Assembly (NCBI GenBank): GCA_029817715.1
Contig: JARUPY010000555.1
Location: 62,001-126,000, forward strand
Length of the DNA stretch: 64,000 nucleotides
Source of the DNA: Melastoma dodecandrum
Lineage: Eukaryota; Streptophyta; Magnoliopsida; Myrtales; Melastomataceae
Direction: 5' to 3'
The notes beneath the pieces were generated by a model. It had not been told where the DNA came from and ran no database searches. It saw nothing but the letters and a program-made list of their open reading frames with translations. Shown piece after piece: positions 13,335 to 24,821 of the stretch. The translations under genes and the position numbers were made by a program. The stretch's first letter is position 1. Each line of letters begins with the position of its first letter.

Positions 13335-15011
13335 ATGTCTGCCGTCTCCCTCCCCTCCCTTCGCCTCCCCGCCGTCTCCCCTCCGAAACCCTTCCCCGCC
13401 GCCGCTCTTTTCCCCCTTTCCGTCCCCCTCCGCCTCCAACTCCAGTCCATATCGTCCCCTCCTTCCTTTTCGGTTCTCCCCCGCAGGGCTCGGGTTGCTC
13501 CGGTTCTCGTCGCGGCTTCATCCGCTGTCGACACAGAGGAGGAGGAGGATATTAGCGACGGTGGGGAGCCCAGCTTCTCCCCCGACCTCAAGCTCTTCGT
13601 CGGGAACTTGCCCTTCAGTGTCGACAGCGCCCAGCTCGCCGGGTTGTTCGAGAACGCCGGCAACGTTGAGATGGTCGAGGTCGGTTTTCGTTTTTCTTCT
13701 ACGTGGGTCCCATTGTCGGTTGGTTTTTCTTCGTAGGTTGAATTGGGTCTTCGTGGAATTTTTGTTAAAGGTCGTATCTTGATACGGTTTGTGCTTCATA
13801 GTTCGCCATGTGAGTGGGCTTCTTCCGGTCCGGGTTTCTGAATTCTGATATCCGGTTGTCTGATAAATTGCCCTTTGTTTACGTGAATGACGTGGTGTGT
13901 TTATGCCAGGTGATATATGACAAGGAGACTGGGAGAAGCCGGGGTTTCGGTTTCGTGACGATGTCTTCGGTGGAAGAAGTTGAAGCAGCTGTCCAGCAGT
14001 TCAACGGCTATGTTAGTAATTGAATTCGCCGTCACATTCTATAGAACATGATTTTGTTGAGGGGAATATGCATTAAGAAATGTGGAGTGGTGTTCTCTGG
14101 ACATTGAATAATGAGATGATTCAAAATGATCCATGTGCTTATACTTAAGAAAGTGTGTGGGGTGAATGTGGTATGAGTTGCTTGTTTATTGTTGAGACTC
14201 ATTAAGCACCAAGGAAATCTGCTTCTTAGTTGTTGATGTTTGTGAGAAGTTGGCGAGACATGAGATGTTCCTTCTAGGATTCAATTGGCAGTTGATGCAA
14301 GCTGTGACCTGTGACTGTGATGGAAATATGTTAGATGAGTATTAAGGGAGTTTGGTGGGTACAGAGTAACTCGGCCCTCAGCTGAAGTGGAAATAGCAGG
14401 TCCTAGGGAATGCATGATCAAGGATCCCAGAAATAGAAGGGGCCCTTAACAACCATCAATTTTTTTGTGTGCAGTATTTTCCTTAACAATTCATTGTATG
14501 TGGCAGGAACTGGATGGAAGGGCTTTGAGGGTTAACTCTGGACCAGCTCCACGAAGAAGAGACACTCCGCTTCCAAGAATGGGCAACGGCAGCAGAGGCA
14601 GCTCATCAAATTCCAGCAACCGTGTTTTTGTGGGCAATCTGTCTTGGAGTGTTGATGACATGGCCTTGGAAACACTGTTCAATGAGCAGGGTAAGGTTTT
14701 AGAAGCTAAGGTAGTGTATGACCGTGAGAGTGGGAGGTCCAGGGGTTTCGGCTTCGTATCTTATGGCTCAGCTGAGGAGGTCAGCAGTGCCATCGAGTCG
14801 TTGGATGGAATGGTAAGTTTTTCATCAGTTTTATGTTTATTCTCATCGTATCATCACGATCATTTCTGCCTGAACATGCCTCTCAGCTGCTGAATGGATA
14901 TTGATCGGGCTAAAAGTGTCTTCTATTCTTGAATTGTTGTTACTGCAGGACTTGGACGGTCGCTCGATTCGGGTCACAGTTGCAGAATCTAGGCCGAGGC
15001 GACAATTTTGA
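13335..15011 (+). CDS. CP29: Chloroplast RNA-binding protein, CP29/29 kDa ribonucleoprotein type (two RRMs)
   Basis: This is a nuclear-encoded plastid ribonucleoprotein of the family that binds, stabilises and helps edit chloroplast mRNAs. Exons are 13335-13679, 13910-14011, 14507-14812 and 14949-15011, all in phase, giving 271 residues. The first about 65 residues are rich in Ser, Pro and Ala with few acids, as in a plastid transit peptide. A short acidic stretch (about 68-74) follows. RRM1 has RNP2 [10 protein letters not shown] and RNP1 [13 protein letters not shown]2 has RNP2 [10 protein letters not shown] and RNP1 [10 protein letters not shown]. The protein ends RPRRQF, as in CP29 relatives. 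The linker between RRMs is short, without the long glycine-rich spacer of some CP29 members. The start is the first ATG of the open frame and directly precedes the transit-like sequence. CP28/CP31 paralogues are the main alternative. Confidence 0.92.
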
Positions 15012-15860
15012 GTGGGAACCATCCTTGTCCGGACGGACAGAATAGGATTTTCAGGTACATTCATGGAACAAAAGGAAAAGATTTGTCTTGATCTGTTTTT
15101 TATCAGCTTGAACTGAATTGGTTCCTGGGGGAATGACTGACTAAACTCAGGCTCAAATGATGGGGAGTCCTCCGAAGGTGGTGTCGGTATCTGTGTCAGT
15201 GCTTCCTCAATGCTTCTACTATCAACTCCATGGAGGGTCCTTCCTGCAACTCGTGAAACTTGAGCGGTCTGAATCCCGTGGAAATCCATCCACGCTTTTT
15301 CGCTATCCGCAGTCTTTCAACTTTGGCTTATATTTTGAGATCTATTAAGATGAATTGGTGTGTGTGATCTTTGTGATTTTCCTGCTCCTGGATGGGAGAT
15401 GGATTTCCTTTACAAGCAATTTCCCGGCCTTGGTGATGGGATGAAAATGGCGGGAGGGTGTGAACCTGTTTTTGCCGAAAATGAATACTCGGCAGTTACC
15501 ATGTTTGATAATCTTAAAGAAACCAATTTCGACCAATAATTTAATCGACATTACTAGTTGGACAATAAATGCTTAAATTTTAGCATCTTCCACCGCCACT
15601 CGTGTTAATAATCATAGCCAGCTCCCAATGTCAAATTCTGTAGCAAACATAAATAACGCAACTGGTTATTGGTACCAGTTGTCGGGGACTTTGATATCGC
15701 TTAATCAAGGTATGGTGTGCGACCAGGATCGAGTCCGAATTAATAAGGGATGAAGCTCCAAATACTTAGCGGACACATCTTGTGCTCGGCTGTCAGCTTC
15801 GCGGCAGATATTAGTAGAGGCCAGGGTGTGTGCATCCCTGACTTTCAACACAGTGGCGTC
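15012..15860. other. 3' flank of CP29-like gene and unassigned DNA
   Basis: The first few hundred bases are probably the CP29-like 3' UTR. From about 15550 to 15860 no gene is evident. The sequence just before the 40 bp tandem repeats has no recognised homologue and could be transposon-derived. Confidence 0.4.
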
Positions 15861-16061
15861 TCCAGATATGTGGAAGTCGGTTTGGTAAGTAAATATGATC
15901 TCCGGATATGTCGAAGTCGGTTTGGTAAGTAAATATGATCTCCGGATATGTCGAAGTCGGTTTGGTAAGTAAATATGATCTCCGGATATGTCGAAGTCGG
16001 TTTGGTAAGTAAAATATGACCTCAGGATATGTTGAAGTCGGTTTGGTAAGTAAATATGATC
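15861..16061 (+). repeat. Minisatellite: five tandem copies of a 40 bp unit
   Basis: Five head-to-tail copies start at 15861, 15901, 15941, 15981 and 16022. The units read TCCGGATATG, TCGAAGTCGG, TTTGGTAAGT, AAATATGATC in successive 10-base blocks. The fourth copy has one extra A. Copies 2 and 3 are identical and the outer copies carry a few substitutions. Each unit contains GGTAAGTA, which looks like a strong plant 5' splice site. The array ends about 40 bp before the start of the CNGC-like relic. Confidence 0.95.
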
Positions 16062-16084
16062 GTCGGCATTCTTTTCTTCCGTGC

Positions 16085-17130
16085 TGCCGTGTTGCACAGG
16101 TGGCTTGCCTCGTCTCCGACATCATTGACCCTCTCTTCTTATACCTGCCGAGGGCCAGCAGATACGCTTGCATCCGCTCATCGGTGTTCCTCGAGGTGGT
16201 CCTCGCGGTCATCAGCTTGGTGATCGACATGTTTTATGTTATTTGGGTCTTCGTGAGGTTCCGAACGGCCTACGTGGCTCCTTCCTCCCGAGTGTTTGGG
16301 AGAGGCGAGCTGATCATTGGCCATTCCAAGATCGCCACAAGATACATCTGCATGAGCTTCTGGCTGGAGTTCCTCTTCCGCAGGTGCACCATCAAGCACA
16401 TAAGCAATAGACATTTGCAGTATGTTGTGGATTAAGATGTACTCTAGTTCCTTTTGCTCTTTCAACAAATGCTCCGGATTTTCAGGAGTTGCTAAAGATG
16501 GGATATCTTCAAACTGCAGGTACTGGGATCATCTTGGTATCTCTTGTCGATCGAGTGGGAGGAAGAGTGCTGACGACAACTATGCGATGAAGGGAATCCG
16601 TACTGCCAGTACGTCTACTTAGATTGCCACAGCCGGAGGGATCCTGTGAGGGAAGACCGGTTTGTCTACAGCCAAGTATCCGGCAAATGCAACCCGAATG
16701 GAGACTTCTTCAAGTCTGGGATCTACACAGACGCGGTGACCCACGGAGCAATGGACGGAGGGTTCTGGAACAAGTATTTCTATTGGCTCTGGTGGGGACC
16801 GAGGAATCTAAGGTAATAATCGGTTGATCGTTTTTTGTTTGATTGCTGATAGTCGTGCCAGTCTAATCCGATCGACGGGATTGTTATTCAATCCCTGGGA
16901 CAGAATCTCATGACAAGCACCTTCGTCGGAGAGATACTGTTCACCATCGTGATCACAATCCTCGGCCTGGTGCTTTTTGGCCTGCTTATAGGGAACGTGC
17001 CAACGTACCTTCAGTCGACGACCATGCAGCTAGAAGAGTAGAGGATAAGACAGCCGGACACCGGGGAGGGGATGCAGCAGAGGCAGCGGTATTACCTTGT
17101 TGTGAATAAGGTGACAGGAAAGACTTTGGG
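16085..17130 (+). pseudogene. Cyclic nucleotide-gated channel (CNGC) relic
   Basis: Translations of this region, in more than one frame, match plant CNGC channels most like CNGC15/17. In order I see the S1-S2 region (VACLVSDIIDPLFLYLP), then FRTAYVAPSSRVFGRGEL, a frameshift near 16350-16370 before VPLPQV, a degraded patch containing LLSIEWEEEC, a cysteine-rich turret, and KYFYWLWWGPRNLR. After an intron-like gap comes LGQNLMTSTFVGEI with S6-like ILGLVLFGLLIGN, ending in QSTTMQLEE and a stop near 17041. The N-terminus, the cyclic-nucleotide-binding domain and the calmodulin region are missing. Frameshifts, stops and lost domains make this a pseudogene. A fold-back element begins about 20-60 bp beyond the last homology. 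Confidence 0.88.
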
Positions 17131-17151
17131 AGAGAGACCCAGTGAAATAAA

Positions 17152-17561
17152 GAGTTTTGTTCCAATTTAACCTTAATTTATAAAATAATTCGCGAAATAA
17201 CCTCGTCAATTTCGAAATTCCACAAATAACCTCGTGAAATCGGCCTTAGAAAGGCTGACCTCAAATTCTTAAAGAAGTCGGCTTTTGAAAGGCCGACTTC
17301 ATAAAAATAAAAAAATAAAAAAAAATTTTTAGGGAAGTCGGCCTTTGAAAGGCCGACTTCCATCAAATTAAAAAAAAAAACAAATCCCCCACAATCCCTC
17401 GTTTCCTTGTTTTTTTTTTCCTATTCAGTGGAAGGCCGACTTTTTAAGGAATTGAAGTCGGCCTTTCAAAGGCCGATTTTACAAGATTATTTTACGAATT
17501 TCCAAACTGACGAGGTCATTTCGCGAATTATTTAAAAAACAAGATTAAATCGAAACAAATC
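17152..17561. mobile_element. Fold-back Mutator-like non-autonomous element with palindrome array
   Basis: Imperfect terminal inverted repeats of about 95-100 bp (17152-17246 against 17467-17561) share, for example, AAATAATTCGCGAAAT and CCTCGTCA. They are flanked by direct repeats GTGAAATAAA at 17142-17151 and 17562-17571, a duplication size typical of the Mutator superfamily. The centre carries several short palindromes built on GAAGTCGGCC. The copy at 17334-17360 is a perfect 13 bp-arm palindrome; variants lie at 17274-17300 and 17454-17480, with half-sites near 17237 and 17431. There is no coding capacity. Confidence 0.82.
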
Positions 17562-20164
17562 GTGAAATAAATGGAGAGGAGGGGTGTGTGGGGTGCAATC
17601 AATGAATTTGCAGCAGCCCAGAAGGGAGGGCTAATGGTTATTAGTATTACTATCTGTCCTGTCCAGTCAGTCCAGTCTGGTCCAAGAGACAAGGCAGAGA
17701 CTGAGAGGGTGTGTGTGGCGTGGGCTGTTTGGTGATGTGACGTGATTCAGGTCGCGTGAATTAGAGGAATGAATTGAATTGATATCAATTTTATTTATTT
17801 CATCTTTTTATATTTTATTTATTTGTTTTTTAATTTATTCCACTTAATTTTAAAAAGAAGGTAAAGGAACAGGCATTTTCTTATTCATAATAGGAAATAT
17901 TTATTCCCTTCTTTTTTTTATTTTTAATTACTATAATTTTTTCTTCATCTCTTTTTATCTTATACGAAATTTCATTTCAAAAATCAAACAACGTATTCAA
18001 AGAATACTTAAATGTATGGGATGGGATGGAATTGGTTAGGAGAATGGTTTTGAGTTTGTTTGGATCCAACACCAACAGTATGATTCAAAGATGCCTTTGT
18101 CGGCGGACGATGACACCTCATCTCAAGCTGTTGGCGGTACCCCCACTTCCCCAATCCCAACTCTCTAACACTCCCCCCCCCCCCCCTAAAACTCCAATCA
18201 AACGGGCAAGTGAAAGTAATGTTTGGCTGTCCCTCTGTCCTAAATGTTTTGGCGGGTCCTATATTTAAACAAAAAAAGAAATTCCAAATCAGTGATTGAT
18301 ACCTTTCTATTTTTAACCCCCCAAACAACAACAACCACCTCCTACTCCTACGTAAGAATTCATGTCACGGGGGTAATGTGCTTTTTCTTAGTGGAAGTAA
18401 AAAAAAGAAAGAACAAAGAATAGTGGTAGTAAAGTCATAGGGCTTGTTTGTTGGGTGTCTTCATGTGGTCGTTGTGGTTCATGGGTCACTGTCCGAACGT
18501 GAGCCCACCCTCCCAAATTTCGGTCGTCTTATTAATTGCGTGACGGAGTTTGGTCACGTTACTTTACGACTAGGCTGGGGAGTAGAATGAGGATGGCTGA
18601 TGCGTACTTTTTTTTTTTTTTGGTTATCTTATAGTAGAGGTGTAGTGTGTGCGTGTGCGCGTGTAATGTTGGTCGTGTGTGAAGTCCCCTTCTTCATTTG
18701 TTTGTTGGGGTTGGGAAAGTTGTTGCGGAGGAATGAATGGCGCCGGGACGAATAATTCAACCCCACTCTATGAAAACTTAGCGAGCGTAAAATTATACGA
18801 GAAAACGTGAAAAGTTTGAGCATTAAATACATAATAATAATAGGGCACTCACTGATTAAGAAGCATTAAATATATATTGATTGTTGTAATTTTTTTTTAG
18901 AATTAAATAATTTTAAAAACAAAAAAATTAAAATATATTTAGAGGCTCAACTAGTGTCACACACACCCGTTAACAAAACCCTAATAATAATAATAATTTA
19001 TCCCCCAACTTTTCACCTCCGACTATTTTTCACGATGATATAAAATTTAGTTACGAATAACCGGATTTTGGATTAAGCCAAGGGATGGAGGTGGACAACA
19101 GAAGATAATGGAATGGGACACATCACACCCGCTTTTTGATTGAGCATTTAAAGGTTAATAATTACTGTCAAATTAAGTGACAACGATGATTTATAATCGC
19201 CTCGATTAATTTGGGGAAACATGGGAAAAGGTAAGAAACAATGCCTTGCTTTCAACGCTTCCCTTTTTCTTTTTATATAAGACACACCAGCCAAGCCAAG
19301 CCACCACCAAATCCCAAGTGTAAGAATCCCCAGGAAGAAAGAAAGAACGAAAGAGAAGTCCCCCGGTTTGAGTTTGACTAGCATCTCGCGATCCGCACCC
19401 GACAACAGTTTCTCCATTAACAAAACCCACACACCCTCCCGTAAAAGATAAAAATAAGTACCTCAAACAGAAGATGGAATTGATTTTATTAAACTGTTGT
19501 TATGATTTCGGAAGCAAAATGGATTTTACTGACAGCGCATCAGCTGGATGAGTTCCCAGAAGGAAAGAAGTTGCTTCCTTAAAAACAAGATCTCCTTCCC
19601 TTACCCTTTTGGTTGTTCTTTGCTGTCTTCCCAAGCTTCTTCTTCTTCTTCTTCTTCTTCTTTTCAGATCCGAAGAAAAAGGGCAGCCAGCATTGACAAA
19701 GTAAAAGAAGACTCACGACATCAGTTAAAAACTTACAAAAATTAGATCCGAAGAGAGAGTTTCCTGGGTTGTCCCATGGTTTCGTTCGTTGGTTGGTTAG
19801 TCTGCTCTCGTGGTGGTGGAAATGTCCCGTCTTGTCCTATCCTGTCCTGTCCTGCCTGACCTGACCTTTTGGACTGTCTTTTCCTTTTCTTTCTTCTTTC
19901 TTAGTAAAATGGGTATTGTGGCGAAATCGGTCCTCGGTGGGGGGCAAAAGCATTGAATGAATACTTGACAAAACAACATCTCCTCGCTGTTACTAATCCC
20001 TCTGCTTGTTTGTGGGTGATGGATGGATGCCCTGCTAGATACATTACATACAGATACAGTTGGTGGTGGGCAACAGCAGCAGCAGCAGTAGTAGAAGGTT
20101 GTCCTCCCTCGGTTCGTTGTCCCCCCTCCAGTCCATTCCTCCTTACTGTCCTGCCCTTTTTCTC

Positions 20165-20195
<31 letters not shown>

Positions 20196-20725
20196 CGGTC
20201 GTCCTTCCTCTCGATTGAATCCCTGAACTTGGGAAAAAGTAGGAGGGGAAACAAAGGTCCTGGGGAGGCTTTTTGAAGTCTCTCTTCCCCTTTTTCTGAA
20301 AGCTGGGAGTGGTTAATGGAATGAGTTCCTTTCTGGGTTTTCCTCGATTCTCTTGAGGATGCGTTGTATTGATGAATTGTGTGGAAAGAAGATGAGTTGG
20401 GTATTCTCGGAAGCGTGGGATTTGATCCGGGTTGCTGCTTGTCTTTTTCATGGGGGTTGAGAGATGGTGCTTCGGAGCACATCTGGTGATGTTAACGTCT
20501 TCTTCCTGCGATTCCTAAATCTGGTAGTTTGTTGGGGGTGATCCTTCGATTATCCAGAAACGCGGATCGTGACGACTGTGGATCGTCCCTTCGTCGTATG
20601 ATTAGGGCGTTTGTCTTTCTTCGTCTTGGTTTCACAGTAGGATGTCGTTGGTCCTCTCGAGTTTGCTGGGATTCTGAACTCTTCATCATGTCTGTCGTCT
20701 AGCCGTAGGACCTTAGATTCGCAAC
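17562..20725. other. Intergenic region and ARF leader
   Basis: No coding gene is evident. The left part is AT-rich, with a C run near 18173-18186. The right part (about 19500-20725) looks like promoter and a long 5' leader of the ARF gene. It contains a TTC microsatellite near 19637-19660 and a GT microsatellite near 20168-20195. Several short upstream ATG frames occur in it, and I could not tell which are transcribed. Confidence 0.4.
20168..20195 (+). repeat. GT dinucleotide microsatellite
   Basis: About 14 GT units lie roughly 530 bp upstream of the ARF start codon, in its probable 5' leader or promoter. It is directly visible and likely length-polymorphic. Confidence 0.9.
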
Positions 20726-22932
20726 ATGATTGCATTTATTAACTCAAGAGAGAAGTTGAAAGAGCCTGAGAGGACCTTGGATTCGCAGCTGTGGCACGCT
20801 TGTGCAGGCGGGATGATTCAAATGCCTGCGGTCGGTGCCAAGGTTTTCTATTTCCCCCAGGGGCACGCCGAGCACGCCTGTGGTCCAGTGGATTTTAGGA
20901 ATTGCCCGAGGATTCCTGCATTTGTACCCTGCAGAGTCTCCAGCATCAAATTCATGGCCGATCCTGATACAGACGAGGTCTTCGCGAGGATCAGGCTAGT
21001 TCCTGTGACTGGTGGGGAGCCCGTCTTTGAGGAAGATACAATCTGTGGAGCCCCAGGATTGGAAGGACACGAGAAGCCGGCATCGTTCGCGAAGATGCTG
21101 ACGCAGTCCGATGCTAATAATGGAGGCGGATTTTCAGTTCCCCGGTACTGCGCGGAGACTATATTCCCGCGTTTGGACTACTCAGCTGATCCCCCCGTTC
21201 AAACTATCCTGGCCAAGGACGTTCATGGAGAAACGTGGAAGTTTAGGCATATTTATCGGGGGACGCCGAGGCGGCATCTCTTGACTACAGGGTGGAGCAC
21301 ATTTGTGAGCCATAAGAAATTACTTGCTGGAGACTCCATCGTCTTCATGCGAGCGGATCACGGAGATCTTTGTGTGGGGATTCGGCGAGTGAAGATGGGA
21401 ATTGATGGAAATGGATCGGAATCGGCATCTGGATGGAATCCAGTAGGCGAGAATCGCCCGGTCCCTTACGGCCGAGGATTCTCGTCATTTTTCTGTGAAG
21501 ACGGAAATAATCTGATGATCAACGGAAATGATCACTATGGGAACTCCAAAAAGACTGTTACTTCCTCGAGCAAGAGAAACGTGACGCCTGAAGCCGTCAT
21601 CGAAGCCGCGATGCTCGCTACCAAGGGGGATCCTTTCGAGGTCGTGTACTACCCTCGAGCAAGTACTCCAGAATTCTGCGTTAGGTTGTCGCTAGTGAAA
21701 GCCGCCATGCAGAAGAGGTGGTGCTCTGGTATGAGATTCAAGATGCCCTTCGAGACTGAGGATTCTTCAAGGATAAGTTGGTTCATGGGGACTATCTCTT
21801 CCGTCCAAGTTGCCGACCCCATCCGATGGCCAGACTCCCCCTGGCGGCTACTTCAGGTGCTCAATGCTTCGTTTCGTATTATTACGAAGTTAAGCTTAGG
21901 AAAATATGGTTTGGGTATACAAAAGAACCCGAACTCTTAACGTACTGGTTTAGCTTCATCATTCTTCGGATGGTAACTCTCGAGTATTAATCGTGTGCAG
22001 GTCGCATGGGATGAGCCCGACCTGCTGCAGAATGTGAAGCGGGTGAGCCCGTGGCTGGTGGAATTGGTATCAAATATGCCGTCCATTCATTTATCCCTGT
22101 TCTCCATTCCTCGGAAGAAGTTAAGGCTCCCACATCACCCGGAATTCTCCGTCAACGGTCAATTCCCATTGCCGCAATTCCCCGGAAATCACATCCTTGG
22201 GCCCAACAGCCCCTTCAATTGTATCGCGGATACACGTCCTGCTGGCATGCAGGGAGCCAGGCACCCTCGTTGCGGATTGTCCCTTCCAGATCTCCATGCC
22301 AATAAGTTCCACTCCGGTCATTTCGTGACTGGTTCCCCTCGGCTTGACCACATTCGATCCCCTGATCGCAATGGTCCAATGCTTTGTAAGCCGGGAGGCG
22401 GCGGCGACAACATATCTCGCTTCCTTTCGATGTCACACCCCGTTAAGAGCCTAAAGAAGCCTGATGAGGTTAGGAAACAATCCCAGTTAGTCCTTTTCGG
22501 GAAGCCTATCGAGGTTCGACCTCATGAGGATTCCCGGGACATATATGTTTGCTCTGAGAATGGTCAGTGTAAGGTCTTCATGGAATCTGAGGACGTTGGC
22601 CGCACGTTGGACCTTACTTTACTCGGCTCGTATGACGAGCTATGCAAGAAGTTGGAGGGCATGTTTGGCATTGAGAAATCTCTAAAGTTAGGCCACATTC
22701 TGTGTCAGCACATGGATGGAGCGGTCAAGCACGTCGGGGACGAAGCGTTTAGGTAACCAAAGGTTTTCGGCTTGTTTCTTCCAATTGTTTGACTTCCGAT
22801 CAATCACAGTATTGAATTGATTTCTGGTGTAATTTAATCTGCAGCGACTTTGTTAAAACAGCAAGACGGCTCACAATATCAATATGTCAGAGGGAGGACG
22901 AGGACGAGAAAGGAATGGCAGCATCGAGATGA
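20726..22932 (+). CDS. ARF16: Auxin response factor of the ARF10/16/17 (miR160-regulated) clade
   Basis: A nuclear transcription factor binding auxin-response elements; this clade mostly represses. Exons are 20726-21856, 22001-22752 and 22845-22932, joining in frame to 656 residues. The N-terminal dimerisation region has LWHACAGGM and VFYFPQGHAEHA. The B3 DNA-binding domain (about 115-220) has TQSDANNGGGFSVPRYCAE and RGTPRRHLLTTGWS. The ARF auxiliary domain follows (about 288-375). A middle region without a Gln-rich tract fits a repressor. A PB1 domain (about 565-645) contains KVFMESEDVGRTLDL and GDEAFSDFVKTARRLTI, the last motif split by intron 2. Skipping intron 2 would truncate the protein after GDEAFR. 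A miR160 site is in exon 2. ARF10 versus ARF16 naming is uncertain. Confidence 0.93.
22243..22263 (+). promoter_or_regulatory. miR160 target site in ARF mRNA
   Basis: This 21-base stretch in ARF exon 2 is complementary to conserved plant miR160. The core reads CAGGGAGCCAGGCA, and the single difference from perfect pairing (G at 22249) would form a G:U pair. Pairing across the expected cleavage position is intact, so post-transcriptional cleavage is very likely. The miR160 sequence is established knowledge; the match is seen directly. Confidence 0.93.
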
Positions 22933-24599
22933 TCATGCATCCTCTCGGATCACATTTGCACAGCCGGTCGACTTAAAATGTTTAATTTTTTGAGGGGGAA
23001 GGCTGATTTGAACCTGTTAAGCTCCGAAGACGCCATCTTCGTGATGGAAATGGCAAGCATTTTCTCAGTGTCCTCGATGAGTTCTTAGCTTTGATAATCG
23101 TACTCTCATCATCTATCCCAGCTGTTTCCCCCATCCTTGAGAGAAGGTGCAGAAATATACTAAAGGTTGTAACGCTTGGCATCTCGTGCTTAAGGGTGCT
23201 GAGATGCTGATTCAATGTTAGTCTCAGTTGCTCGCCACTGAGGTGTCCGTGCCTGTAGAAGTGATCATACCTGTATTATTAGTATGATGGCACGCCTTAT
23301 GTTGTCCTTCTCCACAAAAGTCCGGTTGGAGTAGTCATGGTTTAGTTCCGGCTGAATGGATTTACATTAGGCTAAGTGAAGCAAATGAACTGACTCAGGT
23401 TCACGCCATCAAAACTGCCGTGACCCGCTATCACATGGATATGAGTAGAAACATGCCAAATCCTTCCTTTACATTGTTATTTATGCCACACAGACATCAA
23501 CACCTTAAGTATAGACCATATGGCAAACTCTGTTGCGCACAATCACAGTGTAACAATCAAGTGACAACCAAGAAGTACATTGTCATCCCATAGACTCCTT
23601 TGTCATCTTCCAGACAAACCATGGATAAGGATAACTAAGACAATTTCATGTTATATCGGCCTTGTAACGCGGTATCCCAGCTGCGTTCACCTGAAATTAC
23701 ACAAAAACGAACATCATTAACACCAGAAATCACAGGCTGCAAGGATGTACTGGCTAAAATGTTCGAGCCCATCAACATAAAATCATCCTCAGAGAAGCTG
23801 CTTGCCTTTTCTTGAAAGCATATCTTCGTCACCAACTTGGATAATGAAGGAAAAAAAAACAAAATCCATTTCGCTTCCAACTACTAGAGAAATTAATGAG
23901 CAAATCAACAAAAAAGATCCAATTGAGATGGGTTCCCTGTTTACTTTCAAGACAATGACAAAACGATGATAACGGATACAAGATGATGTCAGACTCTTCA
24001 AGTAGATACACTCAACAAACATTAGCAATTTTTCCACTCGAAAATTGCCTTTAATGAGAGTTACAGGAATAATTGACACTATTAGTAACTTCACAATTCA
24101 TACATTTAAAGACGGTAAGATGGAGTGGCCGATGCTCAACAACTCAAGGAAAACAATATCAATGTCAAAGTTCTAAGCCAATTTCCAGGAGGACTAACGT
24201 TAGGATGTCAGAAAACATAATTTACTCCATCAAAACCCTTCCCAAACCAAATATGATAAAATCCCTATCAATTGTAATCCTCATGCAACATTTTGTAATC
24301 AGAACTCCCTGGCAACGAACCACAGACCATGCCAGGGCAAGGGACATAAAACGGTCAAGGAAACAGGAAAGACTGCACATATCAATAAGGGCATGACCCA
24401 CATCCATCGATTAAGTTTCAATTCCGCCAATGAAACCATACAAAAACCTAAAAACTACAAAGAAATCATATTATCAATATAAAACCGCAACCGCATCAGG
24501 AGCCCTAGCCCTAATTCGATAAATCAGGGAAAATAAAATCTAAGCTAACACAACAAGAAGAAAGAGAGAGGGAGGGAGATGGTCACGGAAGGGGGAGGA
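22933..24599. other. Convergent 3' flanks of ARF and UBL5
   Basis: About 1.7 kb between two convergent genes. It should hold the ARF 3' UTR on the left and the UBL5 3' UTR on the right. Remaining open frames are short and unrecognised. No repeat or RNA gene was identified. Confidence 0.45.
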
Positions 24600-24601
24600 T
24601 C

Positions 24602-24648
<47 letters not shown>

Positions 24649-24821
24649 TTGAGGGTGATGTGGTCCTTATAGATGTTGTACCACTTCTGGATCCTGATCT
24701 TGTCGGCTCGGGTGCCCGTCTGTGCCGCCACCAGCTTCTTGAGGTCCCCGATCGTGTCGTCCTCGTTGCACTTCACCCTCACCTTCTTCCCCAGCCGGTC
24801 GTTCAGCACTACCTCTATCAT
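24600..24821 (-). CDS. UBL5: Ubiquitin-like protein 5 (UBL5/HUB1)
   Basis: A 73-residue ubiquitin-fold protein, intronless here, starting [13 protein letters not shown] and ending in the di-tyrosine tail ELYYN. It contains the family hallmarks [16 protein letters not shown] and [14 protein letters not shown]. Hub1/UBL5 lacks the di-Gly tail for conjugation. It binds spliceosomal proteins non-covalently and influences pre-mRNA splicing and mitochondrial stress responses (family knowledge). The frame extends 22 codons upstream to 24887, but the internal ATG at 24821 gives the exact family length. It is divergent from RPL12, 238 bp away. Confidence 0.97.

Noticed and set aside
13279..13782. Long alternative frames over CP29 exon 1
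   Set aside because: They are out of frame with the RNP motifs, and arise from the GC-rich transit-peptide coding sequence.
15861..16061. CRISPR-like regular repeat array
   Set aside because: The units are directly adjacent with no unique spacers, in plant nuclear DNA; it is a minisatellite.
15705..16230. Minus-strand repetitive proteins with YLPNRL-type repeats
   Set aside because: They are translations of the 40 bp minisatellite. The 40 bp period rotates the frame, so no stable protein repeat is implied.
17178..17366. Minus-strand frame with repeated VGLSKADF
   Set aside because: It is a read-through of the palindromic element, not a gene.
19901..20482. Minus-strand frame of 193 codons with THTHTH
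   Set aside because: It is a translation of the GT microsatellite and low-complexity ARF leader DNA.
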